The notes under the pieces are model-generated. The model did not search any database and was not told the origin of the DNA. It saw only the letters and a list, made by a program, of their open reading frames with translations. A stretch of DNA of 64,000 bases from Sipunculus nudus (taxonomy: Eukaryota; Annelida; Sipuncula; Golfingiida; Sipunculidae), in the NCBI GenBank assembly GCA_026874595.1, contig CM049321.1:11087979-11151978 (forward strand). Direction: 5' to 3'. This document shows positions 12,762-23,136 of this stretch, in pieces. The position numbers and the translations under genes were made by a program. Numbering within the stretch: the first letter of the stretch is position 1; each line of letters begins with the position of its first letter.

Positions 12762-12832
12762 GTCTGGAAATTACAAGAAACCTGAGCTTAGGATTGTCCT
12801 GCTGAACAAATATAGCCTAACATCAGTGATAG
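12762..12832 (+). CDS. Candidate exon, weak AIG1/GIMAP-like resemblance
   Basis: A good acceptor (AATCTGCCTTCTGCAG) ends at 12761, and the donor ATAG|GTGTAA follows 12832. Read with the first base completing a previous codon, the segment gives 23 open codons including KKPELRIVLLNKYSLTSVI. PELRIVLL followed by K and S resembles the start of AIG1-type GTPase domains, but the P-loop GxxxxGK[ST] is absent. It could equally be a chance open frame. A second strong acceptor follows at 13091. The order fits a plus-strand gene, but its phase does not join the 14595 exon directly. Confidence 0.2.
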
Positions 12833-13419
12833 GTGTAAACCCTGAAGCAAACTGAACAAGGGGTATGTCAGTCCATGTAGGACTCTTCAAAACGACAGAC
12901 TGGCATCTCAGATGTAACCGGAGACCAAAAATAGATTGGTTCTGGGACTTGTTATGTTATGCTAATAAAGGTCTGATAATGAGGCCTTGTTGATCACTGT
13001 AAGGTCATTAGAATTTCATGAAGATTTTTTCTCTGGGACCTACTTAATAACTGTTGACAGGCTGAGCTTTCTCTTTTTTTCCTCTGAGCAGGTCCTCATG
13101 GAAACAAAACACCTGGGTACCAGTGAAAGCAATATAGAGGATTTGTTTTGTATATTTGTTTTAAATACCATTTGTTGAAAGGAGAATATTTTTTTTCAAC
13201 ATGAAAGATTATTTTAATAATATTATCTTTTCTTGATATAAAAATAATAATAATATGTTAAATTCGCTGGGTCCTAACTTCAGATTTGGAATATTGTTTG
13301 AAAATAAGCTTCATGGTAATAATAAACAATAATTTACTGGTAATTAAGGAAACATCAGGGAACATCATTAAAAAAAATTTGGATTTAAAGGTAGACTTAC
13401 CAGACTCAAAATAAGGAAA

Positions 13420-13850
13420 TTATTGTCCCCTGCTTCTACAGAACGGGGGACATTGATTTGGGTTTGATTGTCTGTCTGTCTGTCCCTCTGTCTGTCCGTC
13501 CATCAGGTTTTTCATTTCTGTGCGATAACTTTCCTAAATATTATTTGAATTCATTCAGATTTTGTTCAGTGATTGCTCTCATGCATACCTTGGTTGGGTT
13601 TGGCGTTGGAGTGTCTGTCTGAAAAATTATTGTTACCAGTTCCAAAACAAACAAAAAATTTCCTTTTTGTTCCCACAAAATTATGACATATGGAGACATC
13701 TTCATGGGACAATGAAAACTAAAACAGAGGCACTATGACATGTGGAGACATCCTCAGGGGAAAATAAAAACTAAAGCATAATGAGAAGGCAAAAAGGGAA
13801 AAACAAGAGGCGGAAGCGGGGGGACATAAATTCCGCGAATTTGCTTGTTT
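13420..13850 (+). mobile_element. Short (431 bp) Helentron-like element
   Basis: The 5' tip TTGTCCCCTGCTTC pairs with GGGGGAC just downstream to form a hairpin, followed by a GTCTGTCTGTCC-rich stretch. The 3' region has GAAGCGGGGGGACAT, the inverted copy of the 5' tip. It is followed by the hairpin AAATTC-CGC-GAATTT and the tip GCTTGTTT. This is a third terminus family with the same architecture. The core holds a short direct repeat around GACATATGGAGACATC and GACATGTGGAGACATC (13684 and 13737). Confidence 0.7.
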
Positions 13851-14594
13851 CCTCTTTATATGTTGCTTAATATATTAAACAAATTATTTTGCTATGTTAT
13901 ATTAATTTGCAGTATGATGTTTGAACCATTTTTCACAAAATGATGTGTCAGAGCTTGTATATCAGAGTATCCAATTTCATTAGTGTTTGACAAATTTAAT
14001 ATTCATCCAAATATGAAGTTTTTTGGTTTGAATGACTCACTGTGAAAAATATGAAATAGATATTCCCATGAACTGTTTTTTTTTACTAATTAAGTTTTAA
14101 GCATTTGCCCAAAAGTTTTTCTTTTATATAAGTATATGTTTATAATGTTGCATGTTATATTAATCTTTGACAGTGTGCATGATTAAAAGGATAAAGTGGA
14201 TAATTGAGTAAACTTGAGAGTAAATTTATTCAGATGAAGGTATGATGAGTATATATCTGCTTGATATTCTTTAGAATGAATAGCTGCTGGTGCTGCTGTC
14301 TGGTGGCAGCATAACACACTATCAAGGAATTATTAGCCTCTTTTAAGTGTAACATCTTAATACTTTGGCTATGAGAAAAAAAAAGGTCTTTATTTGCTTC
14401 ATTTTAAAAAGTAAGAATTCTTTTGACCAATTTCTTTACTACTAAACAGTAACGTGCTCTTCAGCTGAGTGTCATGAACTTGTTGCTTGTTGTAGGAAAG
14501 TGCTTGTGAGATTTATGTTAAATATGGACATTTTCATGCTTTTATTTATAATAGCTCAGTATCTTTTGTAGTTAAATGTATCTCTGTCTTTCAG
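13851..14594. other. AT-rich DNA, probable intron
   Basis: No ORF, repeat or regulatory signal that I can support was found. It ends in the pyrimidine tract and CAG acceptor of the candidate exon at 14595. Confidence 0.4.
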
Positions 14595-14681
14595 ATTCAA
14601 CTAATGACCAAGGCTCAAGATAGCCCCACCAAAGAAAATCTTGATTTGACATATGTAAATAAAGAATACAACACGCTGAAG
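14595..14681 (+). CDS. Candidate internal exon with a YxN motif
   Basis: The acceptor TATCTCTGTCTTTCAG ends at 14594, and the donor AAG|GTAGGC starts at 14682. The exon is 87 nt. Only one frame is open, and it gives 29 residues including TKENLDLTYVNKEYNTLK, ending on a complete codon (phase 0). GC is visibly higher than in the flanks. TYVNK fits the pYxN consensus of Grb2-type SH2 ligands (family knowledge), which would suit a cytoplasmic tail or adaptor, but the protein was not recognised. The next two candidate exons (16669 and 21341) agree in phase. This is among the best exon calls in the window. Confidence 0.45.
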
Positions 14682-16668
14682 GTAGGCTGAATATAATAAA
14701 ATATAAATAATAATAATATTAAGAATGATAATATATTAAAGAGATCCAAGCACATACAAAGCATGTTGAATTAATAGAAAAATAGCATCTTCTCTTTGAA
14801 ATATTGGCCCGATACATGGGGTCACACTGTGCTGGGTGTGTCATTTCAGCTGAGGCCCAAACAACATAAGGTTTTACAATGAATTTACATTCAGCCTATG
14901 GACCGTACTGTTCATACAGCAGGTATATATCAGAGGACATGGAGGTCCATGTATGGACTATTTTGGACTACTCCTTGTTTGGGATCTGTCAAGTAGGCCT
15001 CTACACATGCACAAAATCAGAGCTCCAGTGATGAGGCCCTGTTGTTGTATTCAAACACATGTGGACCATGTTTTTATCACACGCAGAACCATAACAAGCT
15101 GAAGGGGAGATACTGAGGCCAGGTGCTGGAATGGTTTTCCTGGGAAACTTTTATATAAAGCAAAACCTAACTGATTTTGTTAAAGCTAGATCTGCAGGCA
15201 TAATATTATCCCTTTAAGAATACTGTGTCTTATATTGCACATAAACCTCTTATCAGTTATGGTTACTTTAATTGAAACACAAAAAGTAGGGTTATGAAAT
15301 ATTGTAGTAATAATATGTTCAAGAGGACAATTAAGATAAAAAGTTCTGAGCTTGAAGACTAGATGGAGCTCACAAGCAATTTAGGTAGCGCTGTAAATAA
15401 TCATCATGTTTTCTAAGTATAAGTTTGTACCTTGGAGTGCTGTATTATATGATTATAAGCACACCTTATCACTTTGGGGCATAGAGAATATTCCATTGAT
15501 GCCTTAGATGGTGAAGCAAAATGAGTAGATTCCCATAGATCAGTTAACAATTACTAAAGCAGACTTAATTCACCCAGAAACTTCACACTTTTGACATTGA
15601 GACTGTAATATAAAATGAATATATCATTTAATATACCATGAATAAATTGTGTTATTATGCAGGTAATGAGTGGACTGACATATAAAAACAAAGTATTAAG
15701 TGTCTACATTGTTGCTAATAAGTGTGGTTCTAGTGTAATTAGAAAATCACAAATATTGTTGCTTCATAGAAGATTATTCTCTGTAGGTTACCATACCAAC
15801 TGCTTGCACTTATCATGTTTCTTATCACACAATTTATTAAGCAGATGATGACTCCCAAGAGGTCTTGAACTTATTACTTTATTATTCTGTAAACCCTTGT
15901 TCTGGGAAATGGAAGAAAATGAAATAAGAGTCACTAATTGCTATCTGAAGTTCTGTGCTGTTTCTTTTTGGATTGAGGTCATGTTAACATTGAACTCTCT
16001 CCATCAATTTAAGAAAATCTCCTCTTGTGTCCCAGAGGTAAAACCTTCACGTGTCATTCATTCAGGAAGTCATGTTGAAAATGTGCATTTCTTTAGTCCG
16101 CTAACAAAGTGATCTGCTTGCACGATGATGAAAGGCAAACTGTGCATGTCAAGTCCCTTATTGATGAGTATTTATGAAATATTCAGCAACTGCATTAATG
16201 TAATTAATGTAAAATTTGAAAGAAAACTGATAGATTCCCAGAAACTTCAATACTAGAGATTCCTGCACTTTGCAAATTACTTGGCCAAAAGTCAAAAGAA
16301 TTGATTGATCTGTACATTTAATTCTCCAATGGCTTACTCAGTCAGTGCATGTACATGAAAATGTCAGAGTATGAAACTTGACTTAATTTGCATAATGTTT
16401 CATCTTTTGAAAATAAAGTTCATGGCCAGATAGATGAAATCAGTGTGAAAAACAGACACCACAAGAATGAGAAATTATTGATCGAGTTACGTTGTCTCTA
16501 GAATCAGAAATGATTGATTGAGTTAAGTTAGGCACATCCAGAGAGCTCTACATTTTGATCATTTTCTCTGTGTGTCTTGCACAATTTTTGCTGATCTGTG
16601 ACTATCTTTCAAATATACCCGTTTTGTCAAGTCAGTCATTAGCAAGGCATATTCTGTGAATTTTGTAG
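14682..16668. other. Probable intron with no plus-strand feature
   Basis: AT-rich sequence with only short ORFs. A minus-strand exon-like segment (15788-15901) is listed separately. Confidence 0.35.
15788..15901 (-). CDS. Weak minus-strand terminal-exon candidate
   Basis: On the minus strand a very strong acceptor (TTTCATTTTCTTCCATTTCCCAG) precedes base 15901, written here only as a position-defined tract. The following 37 codons are open in phase 0 up to a TAA at 15788-15790, while both other frames stop quickly. Residues include SSRPLGSHHLLNKL. No AATAAA was found nearby and no partner exon is proven. The first exon proposed at 18381 ends in phase 1, so it does not join directly. Confidence 0.2.
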   Translation of the reverse strand, partial: NKGLQNNKVISSRPLGSHHLLNKLCDKKHDKCKQLVW

Positions 16669-16697
16669 ATACAAGCTTCTAATTTGACATACTTTGG
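16669..16697 (+). CDS. Candidate 29-nt micro-exon
   Basis: The acceptor ATTCTGTGAATTTTGTAG ends at 16668. A near-consensus donor GG|GTAAGT starts at 16698. It is open in the frame that continues from the 14595 exon (IQASNLTYF plus GG) and leaves two bases. The next exon at 21341 supplies the T needed for a glycine codon. This agreement over two junctions is its main support. On its own a 29-nt segment is weak evidence. Confidence 0.3.
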
Positions 16698-16723
16698 GTA
16701 AGTCCAGGGAGAGCGACATTTAC

Positions 16724-16889
16724 AGGGTTGTCTTTTTGTTCTTGAGGATTCTTATTTGCGATAATCATGAAAGGAAAATTTTCATGATTATTTCTATGGT
16801 ATGATGGCAGAAATGGAAGCATCACAAAAAAAATTAATAAATTAAAATCTTGAATAACATGACCCCTGAAATATGAAGCCAATGACAGT
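16724..16889. mobile_element. Decayed copy of the CTGTGG MITE family
   Basis: The left side GGGTTGTCTTTTTGTTCTTG and the right side ATATGAAGCCAATGACAGTA align with the ends of the intact MITE at 34760-35195. The TTCGCGAGG of the intact copy reads TTCTTGAGG here, and TCGCGA reads TTGCGA, as expected from loss of CpG. The interior is mostly deleted (about 165 bp remain). Confidence 0.5.
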
Positions 16890-18380
16890 ATATACCCATT
16901 CTGTAGGTCAAGAAATTCATAGTCCTCATACCTTGTTGGACTTTGAACCTTAATATTGTTGATGGGCAATCATTATAGGTTGAGGTTATTAGAGGATAGT
17001 TTCTCCATGGCAACATTTGTGACTTAGCTCATCAGAAAGACTAGGAGAGTTAAATAATTAAACACTCATTAGATTGATTATCTGTAATCACTGAACTTGT
17101 TGAGACATATGCATTCAAAGTATAAAAGGCAAATGTATTGAAATAGCCGGTATTTGTATCAACAGGATGTAAAATTTTTTATTTTCTTTGATGATACACT
17201 CTGTTTAAATAAGGTTAATTCTCTACATGTATTTATTCAGTATTTCTTATTCTATAAATATATATTTAGAATTATTTTTAGGGTATACAATGCTTTGGTA
17301 GGTGTGTGGGCACACATTGGCTGGAGAGACTTGTTGATTTTTCTGGCCGGTTATAAATAAATTGGCCCACAAAAAAAAATGGTAGATGGGAAGCCTTTTA
17401 GAAAGCTGCATACTGTACCTTTTTTTAGCCACATGGTCTTGTTGTATTAAAAAAAAAACACACTTGGATTGTATTTATCAACCAAGTGTACGTAATGAAA
17501 ACCAAACAGATTACAAAACAGGTGAGGAAGAGACACTAAGTTTAGAAACAGGGATGGTTTTGTTGGCAATCATTTGAATTCAGCTGAAATGAACTGATAG
17601 TGTAAGATGTCAGTTAAGTGATTGATTATCTTATCTTGAATTGTCATACATGGACATTCTTAGCAGTGATAATAATACTTTGAAATTTTCACCTTTCCAA
17701 GGCAAACAGCAGAAAAATTTGCCTTTCCACCAAAGACGCATCTTAGCCAACATCATATCAGTCCTCATTGTCAACCTGATTTTTCCATCTTACCTACATA
17801 TGCCATCCTACATGCCTAATTGCATGCAAAAAGAACTGAATATGTTTTCAAAAGTAACACTGTTACATTAGAAACAAGATTGTGCAGTGAAAACTTGAAC
17901 CCCCAGGAATGTAATAGATGAGGGCCTAGAAAAAGTATAAGAAATATTATAGACCATTTTTATAGGAAAATATAGGGACTCGGTGGCACACCACCTCTAA
18001 AACATATTTTGTTTTAGGGTCATGTTTGTTACTATACCTCAGACACTATGTGGAAATTAAAACAACTAGGGTGTTCACCATTCAAACAATGAAAAATGCC
18101 TTTCCATGCATGTGTTTGCCTGTCTGAGACAGGCAGAAAGGCGATAATATGACCCCTGGATTTAGTCATTTCATTAATGTATGAGCATGAGTATTGGTTA
18201 GAGTGACATATATAGCACAGCCAAATAACAAGCTAAATTGTAACGAATCTGACATAAAATTTAGTTCAGAGGAAATAATTCTCTAGTTGTTTGTGGTTTC
18301 AAGCTGGCTACAAAACAACCATTCATTGTCAGTCGGAGCACAATCGACAACGACAAGCACCCACCGCTTCAGTCTCTTAC
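16890..18380. other. No supported gene
   Basis: AT-rich sequence with only short random ORFs on both strands. On the minus strand, an acceptor just above 17535 is followed by about 30 open codons in a phase that could continue from the proposed first exon at 18381. The support is too thin to call an exon. Confidence 0.3.
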
Positions 18381-18625
18381 CATAATTCATTGTAATGTCT
18401 GTTTTATGGTGTCTTTATGGCAATATGGGAATGGGTCACGGTTGCTGATTTTTCACTCCGCTTCCAGTTGTTTTGCTAATGGCAGAATGAGGTCCCAAGT
18501 CAGGTTTTTTGCCGACGTAACATGCTATTTTGATTGGTTACACTGTCTGGTGTGGAGGACCATGTTGTCACGGAAACAGAACATGGTATAAAGGACAGGA
18601 ACTGAACAGAATCTATAATAAGTAA
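18381..18625 (-). other. Possible first exon of a minus-strand transcript
   Basis: On the minus strand a near-perfect donor (GTAAGAGAC) begins at 18380. Just before it an ATG at 18390-18388 opens M-N-Y plus one base, with A at -3. About 30 bases beyond a TATAAATAG box (18648-18656, minus) would place a start near 18620. The segment is richer in CpG than its surroundings. No downstream exon is proven. Confidence 0.25.
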
Positions 18626-18760
18626 CTAGCGTCGCGGAGACGTAAACTATTTATAGTTCATGCTGATGCCATAGAGGACATATTCTATTTTTACAAGATG
18701 TTGATGTCAACTTATTATTTTTTCCCGCATTATGACGTGACTGGACAAACTCGGACTGCT
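18532..18760. promoter_or_regulatory. Promoter-like patch with signals on both strands
   Basis: The plus strand shows GATTGG (18532-18537, an inverted CCAAT) and TATAAAG (18587-18593). The minus strand shows CTATAAATAG (18648-18657) with a CRE-like TGACGTGA (18733-18740) about 80 bases upstream. CpGs cluster here (GCGTCGCGGAGACG at about 18630) against a CpG-poor background. Orientation is ambiguous and a divergent promoter is possible. Confidence 0.35.
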
Positions 18761-18799
18761 TGCGACTCATCAGTTATGAAACAAGTCTGTCACATTTTA

Positions 18800-20330
18800 G
18801 ATCTTGTGTGTATAGTCTAATTTTTTTCAACCATCCACATTTCCAAGCCAACAGAAGATGTTTACAGAATGTTGTTCAGTCACTGTAAAACATTTACGTT
18901 TTTAATACATGTGATATCTTAAAGTATTCAATTAGAAAAGGAAAACAAATGTGAAGTTTGTTACCAAATTTTAGAAAATGAAAAAAAAATCATCAAACAG
19001 TTTGCCAGTAATTTCATCTCTTTCTTCAGTTTTCTCATTTCTCTGTAAAATAAGATATAAATGTAAGTTGGTTTTGTTAGCCTCATTGCTCCATTGCTAA
19101 TGAAGATATTCCAATTAACTGAAACTGATGAACACTGATGAACAGTGACAATAATCAGGAACAGCAATTAAAACTTTTCCCATGTTTAATTTCTGGGCCA
19201 GTAATTAGCACTAATAATGAACAAAATTTGTACAGATCAAAGCCCAGCTCAGGTTAAATTTTTGGGATGACTCATTATATAACTCTATAACCACTCACCC
19301 TATTGATTTCATATATGTACTGTTTAGGTGGTTTGAAACCCCTCCTATGATTTTGGGGTCAAAAGGTCAAGGTCATACCCCCTTCCCCTTGTTCATGAAG
19401 AAGTGAGGTTTGTAGATTTGTTGTTAAGCTCATAGCTCTGTTGCTAATGAAGATATTTCAATTAAATTTTAATTGCATGCAGGTGTAGAGCTAACATATA
19501 TGCTGCTCAATCCTTATTCACAATACTGAATAGTGACACTTGTGACACATGTATCTGCAAGTTAAATGGTTAGAATTATATAATATCTGAAATAATTTTA
19601 TTTAACTTTTGTTTTTTCCTAGTTATAAAATTAACTGCCAGATGACATTGTTTGACATTAAGACTGGCTGACTAAATCATGAGACAGGTGATTTAAGGTG
19701 CCTTAGGCCTACAGGTGCAGGTCTATACCCCGGTATGGTTATCTTCCTGACCCAGGCAAGCAGAAGGCCTTGTCCATCCTCTGACATTACAAGCTGATTG
19801 TTTATGCATGTGATTGGTGTTCACGACCCTGTCAATCAGGTTTATGAAAAATTAATTGTTTCCTCATGTTATAAAGTAAATGTTTTACTCAAATTCACAG
19901 CAATACAGTCTTGGTTTTCTTCTTATGATACATGACGTTTTCATTATGAAGTCTGTTTTTGAAATCGTATCTCGTAAAGTCTTCTTTCACCCCTATCTTT
20001 GAAAGACAGTTATTATAACATAAGTTATCAAGACTGAGTGTTACGCTGCTATTAGTGTGTTAAGCCTGTTAATTGATTTGGTGATTGAATGATTGGTTGT
20101 TTTCTTTCATAATTGATTACATTAGTTGCATTTTTTATAATTGTTCACAAGCAGGTAATTATGTATGCATAAGAAAAGAGGTTGTATTATCTTGGGAAAA
20201 AATATCGAATTATGTCATAGACATATTGTAAACAGGACACAGAGTGAGTGTCTTCAGGTGCTTATGAAGAAAAAAACTTGCTAATGTTGTCTAAATGGCA
20301 GAAACTGCAAGTATAAAATATGGCATTTGT
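18800..20330. other. No supported gene; one short recurring phrase
   Basis: TTGCTAATGAAGATATT appears at about 19095 and 19440 in similar surroundings, suggesting a decayed repeat. Near 19360, AAAAGGTCAAGGTCA resembles nuclear-receptor half-sites. Otherwise nothing. Confidence 0.3.
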
Positions 20331-20632
20331 TCAAAGCTCTGTTGTTTCATCAATTCGGATTTGGTTCTCCATTGGCACGGCTGGGTCTCCACTGCTGGGA
20401 TAGGCAGAGGGATTGGATTCTGCTTCTGCCTTTATGGCTGTGGGTGTTGTAGCTTTCCTCAGGTCATTGTTACGGGTAAAATGGTGGCGGTCTCTCACAG
20501 CTCCCTGCTTAGATTGGGGGCATCATGTCTATCAGCTTGTAAAAATCTCGAAATTTTGCTTAAGGACTGCACAGGGCTTGGGTCTTGACCATAGCAACCC
20601 TTAGCTGCTCGACAAAGCAAAAACATCTTCAT
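20331..20632 (-). pseudogene. Frameshifted ~100-codon minus-strand ORF
   Basis: From an ATG at 20632 (minus), 45 codons are open (MKMFLLCRAAKGCYGQD at the start) up to a TGA at 20495-20497. In a second frame, starting at that same point, 54 further codons are open (RDRHHFTRNNDLRK..., including NPSAYPSSGDPAVPMENQIR) to TGA at 20331-20333. A single-base loss near 20495 would explain the switch. Both halves have ordinary protein composition, and GC is well above the flanks. A minus-strand TATATATGG lies near 20710 and CpGs occur around 20655-20700. It could be a retrocopy, a real gene with an assembly error, or chance. I do not recognise the protein. The plus-strand 97-codon ORF over it is cysteine-rich and looks like the shadow. 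Confidence 0.35.
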
Positions 20633-21340
20633 GCAGTCAGTTCAGTCAGTCAGCGACGTAATGTTACCTCTCATGACTGACTATGGGTCGACTGTTTTGT
20701 CGCCTCCCCATATATAGAACTAAGTGGTGTTTGTACATGATACAATCATATTTCCTCGATAGGGAGTTATACATGCTATCAGTTCTGTGGATATTGTAGT
20801 ATTAAAGCTTTTGCAGCATTGTATAAGTATGTTATGTAGAACAGAACTGCTACATATTGGTAACACCTGGAAGTGATTTTTACCTCAGTCGTTCCAAGAA
20901 GAATTGGGCTTACAGCCACGGTGACATTATAAGCACTGAGAATGTATCTATAGCAACATGTCTTTGTGTACTATTTCTGTATAATATCAAGGGTATTATC
21001 AAGTGGTTACTATTACTAAAATGTACCGTCAGATATATCTAACATTTTAGTCACCCTCGGTGCCTATAAGACTCAGAGAGGTGAACAACATTGACGTGTC
21101 CGCAACCTGGTTGCTACCTTGACTTTGAAGCTTCGCAAAAACCATGCATTATATTATTAGTTCCCGTTTTAAAATTAGCCCCCTGTCTGTCTCATGATGT
21201 GTATGATTACTATGGTAACAAAATTTATAAAGTTTTTATGTGGATACTGACTTAACAGAAGATTTCTAAAAAAATAGAATACCATAAAAAAATAAAATAT
21301 AATTGATAAATAATTATTAATTTTTTTTTCTTTCAATCAG

Positions 21341-21426
21341 TAAATATGATTTTACAACCAATCCCTTACAGTACTCACTGGATAAGTTAGAAAATTTATC
21401 TGACCAGAATGGGTCATCTTTAAAAG
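21341..21426 (+). CDS. Candidate internal exon, partner of 14595 and 16669
   Basis: A long pyrimidine tract and CAATCAG end at 21340. The donor AAAAG|GTAAAG starts at 21427. One frame is open for 28 codons with the first T completing a preceding codon: KYDFTTNPLQYSLDKLENL, then SDQNGSSLK. This is exactly the phase left by the 16669 micro-exon. A second acceptor (CCCTTACAG) ends at 21371 and would give phase 0, allowing direct joining to the 14595 exon if the micro-exon is skipped. The exon leaves one base, so the next must begin in phase 1. The function was not recognised. Confidence 0.42.
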
Positions 21427-22588
21427 GTAAAGAAAAGACCTTGACATTTTTATATCTTCTTGAAGTGCAAATTATAGCCTTTAAACTCTTTAAGTGTATA
21501 TCCTATTTCTTTAATGAAACAGGTTTCTTTAACGGACAGGTTTGAAGGATCTGAACCGTTATGAACTTCTGTGTAAATCTCAGAGGGAATTTAGGAAATT
21601 GTTGCCAAGCTTAGGTTAATTCAGTTCAGAATCAGGAATGGAACTACATGAAACAAGCTGCTGAAACCTTATCTGTAGTTATTGGTTTTCAGCTTTAACT
21701 GGGAGTTCACTTGCATTTATAGCCATGTTTTCTTGAAAACTACATCCTGTTCTATGAAAGACTGTGTCATGTTCATACCAAATGCCCTATAATGAACTAC
21801 TTTTATCACATTTTCAAGAAATAATGGTCACAGAGCAAGTTTTCATAATGAGATAAGAACAGCATTGAATTTGATGAATGACTTTCAGATGGACGAGTTA
21901 AGTGAAAGCATACTGACAGGATGTAATAGGACCTCGTTTTCATTCTGGTAATCTAATTAGTTTGACTTATTTTATTATTATAGAGAAAATGTTTACTTTT
22001 ATGGGGGATATATGAGAAATTACAGGGGCAATGTGTTAAGCATAAGAGGAAACCAAACAAAGTATATATATGATGAAAAGTTAAGATTTATTGTTTAGAG
22101 TGAATTAAGGGTGACTTTCGGGTTATTTCTTGGAATACACTCCTGTGTCTTTGTTTGATTTACATTCAAGATAGACAATAATATATGTTATATAATATGT
22201 GCTTTATGTTTAATTTATTGTAAATTTAGTGATATATTTTTAACTAACATTCAGAGATTTTTTGTTAAAGGGGCCTAATCCTACATATGACCTCTGTTAA
22301 CTAAAGATATTCATTTATTAAAAATTTATAAAAATAGGTCAGAAAACACCAATCCCACCACACACAGGCTGTTGGTTTTGTTTATATGCACAAGTTTATA
22401 ACATAATTATTGTTATATAAATCTATTATTATTGGATTGATATTAAACATTCAGCTTTTTTTTTTTAACTGTCCATGTAAGTATTGCAGTCCTGTATACA
22501 AGTGCAGCCACCTAAACCAATTAAACAGACCTTTAGATGAAGCGGTGGAGGATATATTGATCCTGTGATAATTAATTTCATAATTACC
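21427..22588. other. Probable intron, AT-rich, no feature seen
   Basis: No ORF above 60 codons, no element ends and no tandem repeat that I could support. Confidence 0.4.
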
Positions 22589-23035
22589 ACTGGCTTCTGT
22601 GGCTCAGGGGTAGAGCACAAGACTCAAAGCTGGGGGGTAATGAGTTCAAATCTCAGCCGAGGAGAGGTGAGATTATCACGGTCGGCGACAACCCAGGATG
22701 AGCGCTCTGCAGGCTAAATTGGAATGTTGTGCCCCACAGCCATGTATCACTCACAAACCAATGCGACTTTGGGAGGTTCCTCGGTGTTATGACCCAGCAA
22801 TGGGGATGATTGCACACCAAGGACCTGCAGATGTGGTAGACACCGGGTCAGGGTGACACCAGGATATAAAATAAAAAAAATGACAGGAAGCAAGTGCTAC
22901 CGCCCTGTCAAATAGTCCCAAACCAGAATGGAACTCAGCAGATGTAAATACTTAGCTTATCCCTTAAGACTTATAGATAAGTCAGCATTAAAAAATCGGG
23001 GTGCATTATTACCTCCACAAAAAATCATAATTACT
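22589..23035 (+). mobile_element. tRNA-derived SINE, longest copy
   Basis: The head reads GGCTTCTGTGGCTCAGGGGT and AGAGC (pol III box A), with GAGTTCAAATCTC (box B) about 40 bases on. A body with TATGACCCAGCAATGGGGAT and ACACCAAGGACC follows, then a tail with ACCAGAATGGAACTCAGCA and a run ending CTCCACAAAAAATC. Two more copies in the window (45160-45395 plus, 50165-50452 minus) share the body in the same order. SINEs are mobilised by LINE machinery (family knowledge). Confidence 0.75.
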
Positions 23036-23055
23036 GTACCCTGGTTTTTACTTAC

Positions 23056-23136
23056 CTTGGTCTAAAATCCAACACTGAGGATTACAATCCCAAACTTCTT
23101 TTTTGGCCAAAATGGCAGCTTTGCCAATTTAAACTT
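23056..23136 (-). CDS. Candidate minus-strand exon with early stop
   Basis: On the minus strand the acceptor TTATCCCCATTTTTAG precedes 23136 and a consensus donor AAG|GTAAGTAAA follows 23056. The 81-nt exon is open in phase 0 for 24 codons (KFKLAKLPFWPKKKFGIVIL and more), then TAG two codons before the donor. Strong splice sites with a stop just upstream of a junction suggest either a non-coding exon or a chance frame. No partner was found. Confidence 0.22.

Noticed and set aside
22592-22663. Possible functional tRNA gene
   Set aside because: Box A and B are present, but the sequence cannot be folded into a convincing cloverleaf and is continuous with a SINE body shared by other copies.
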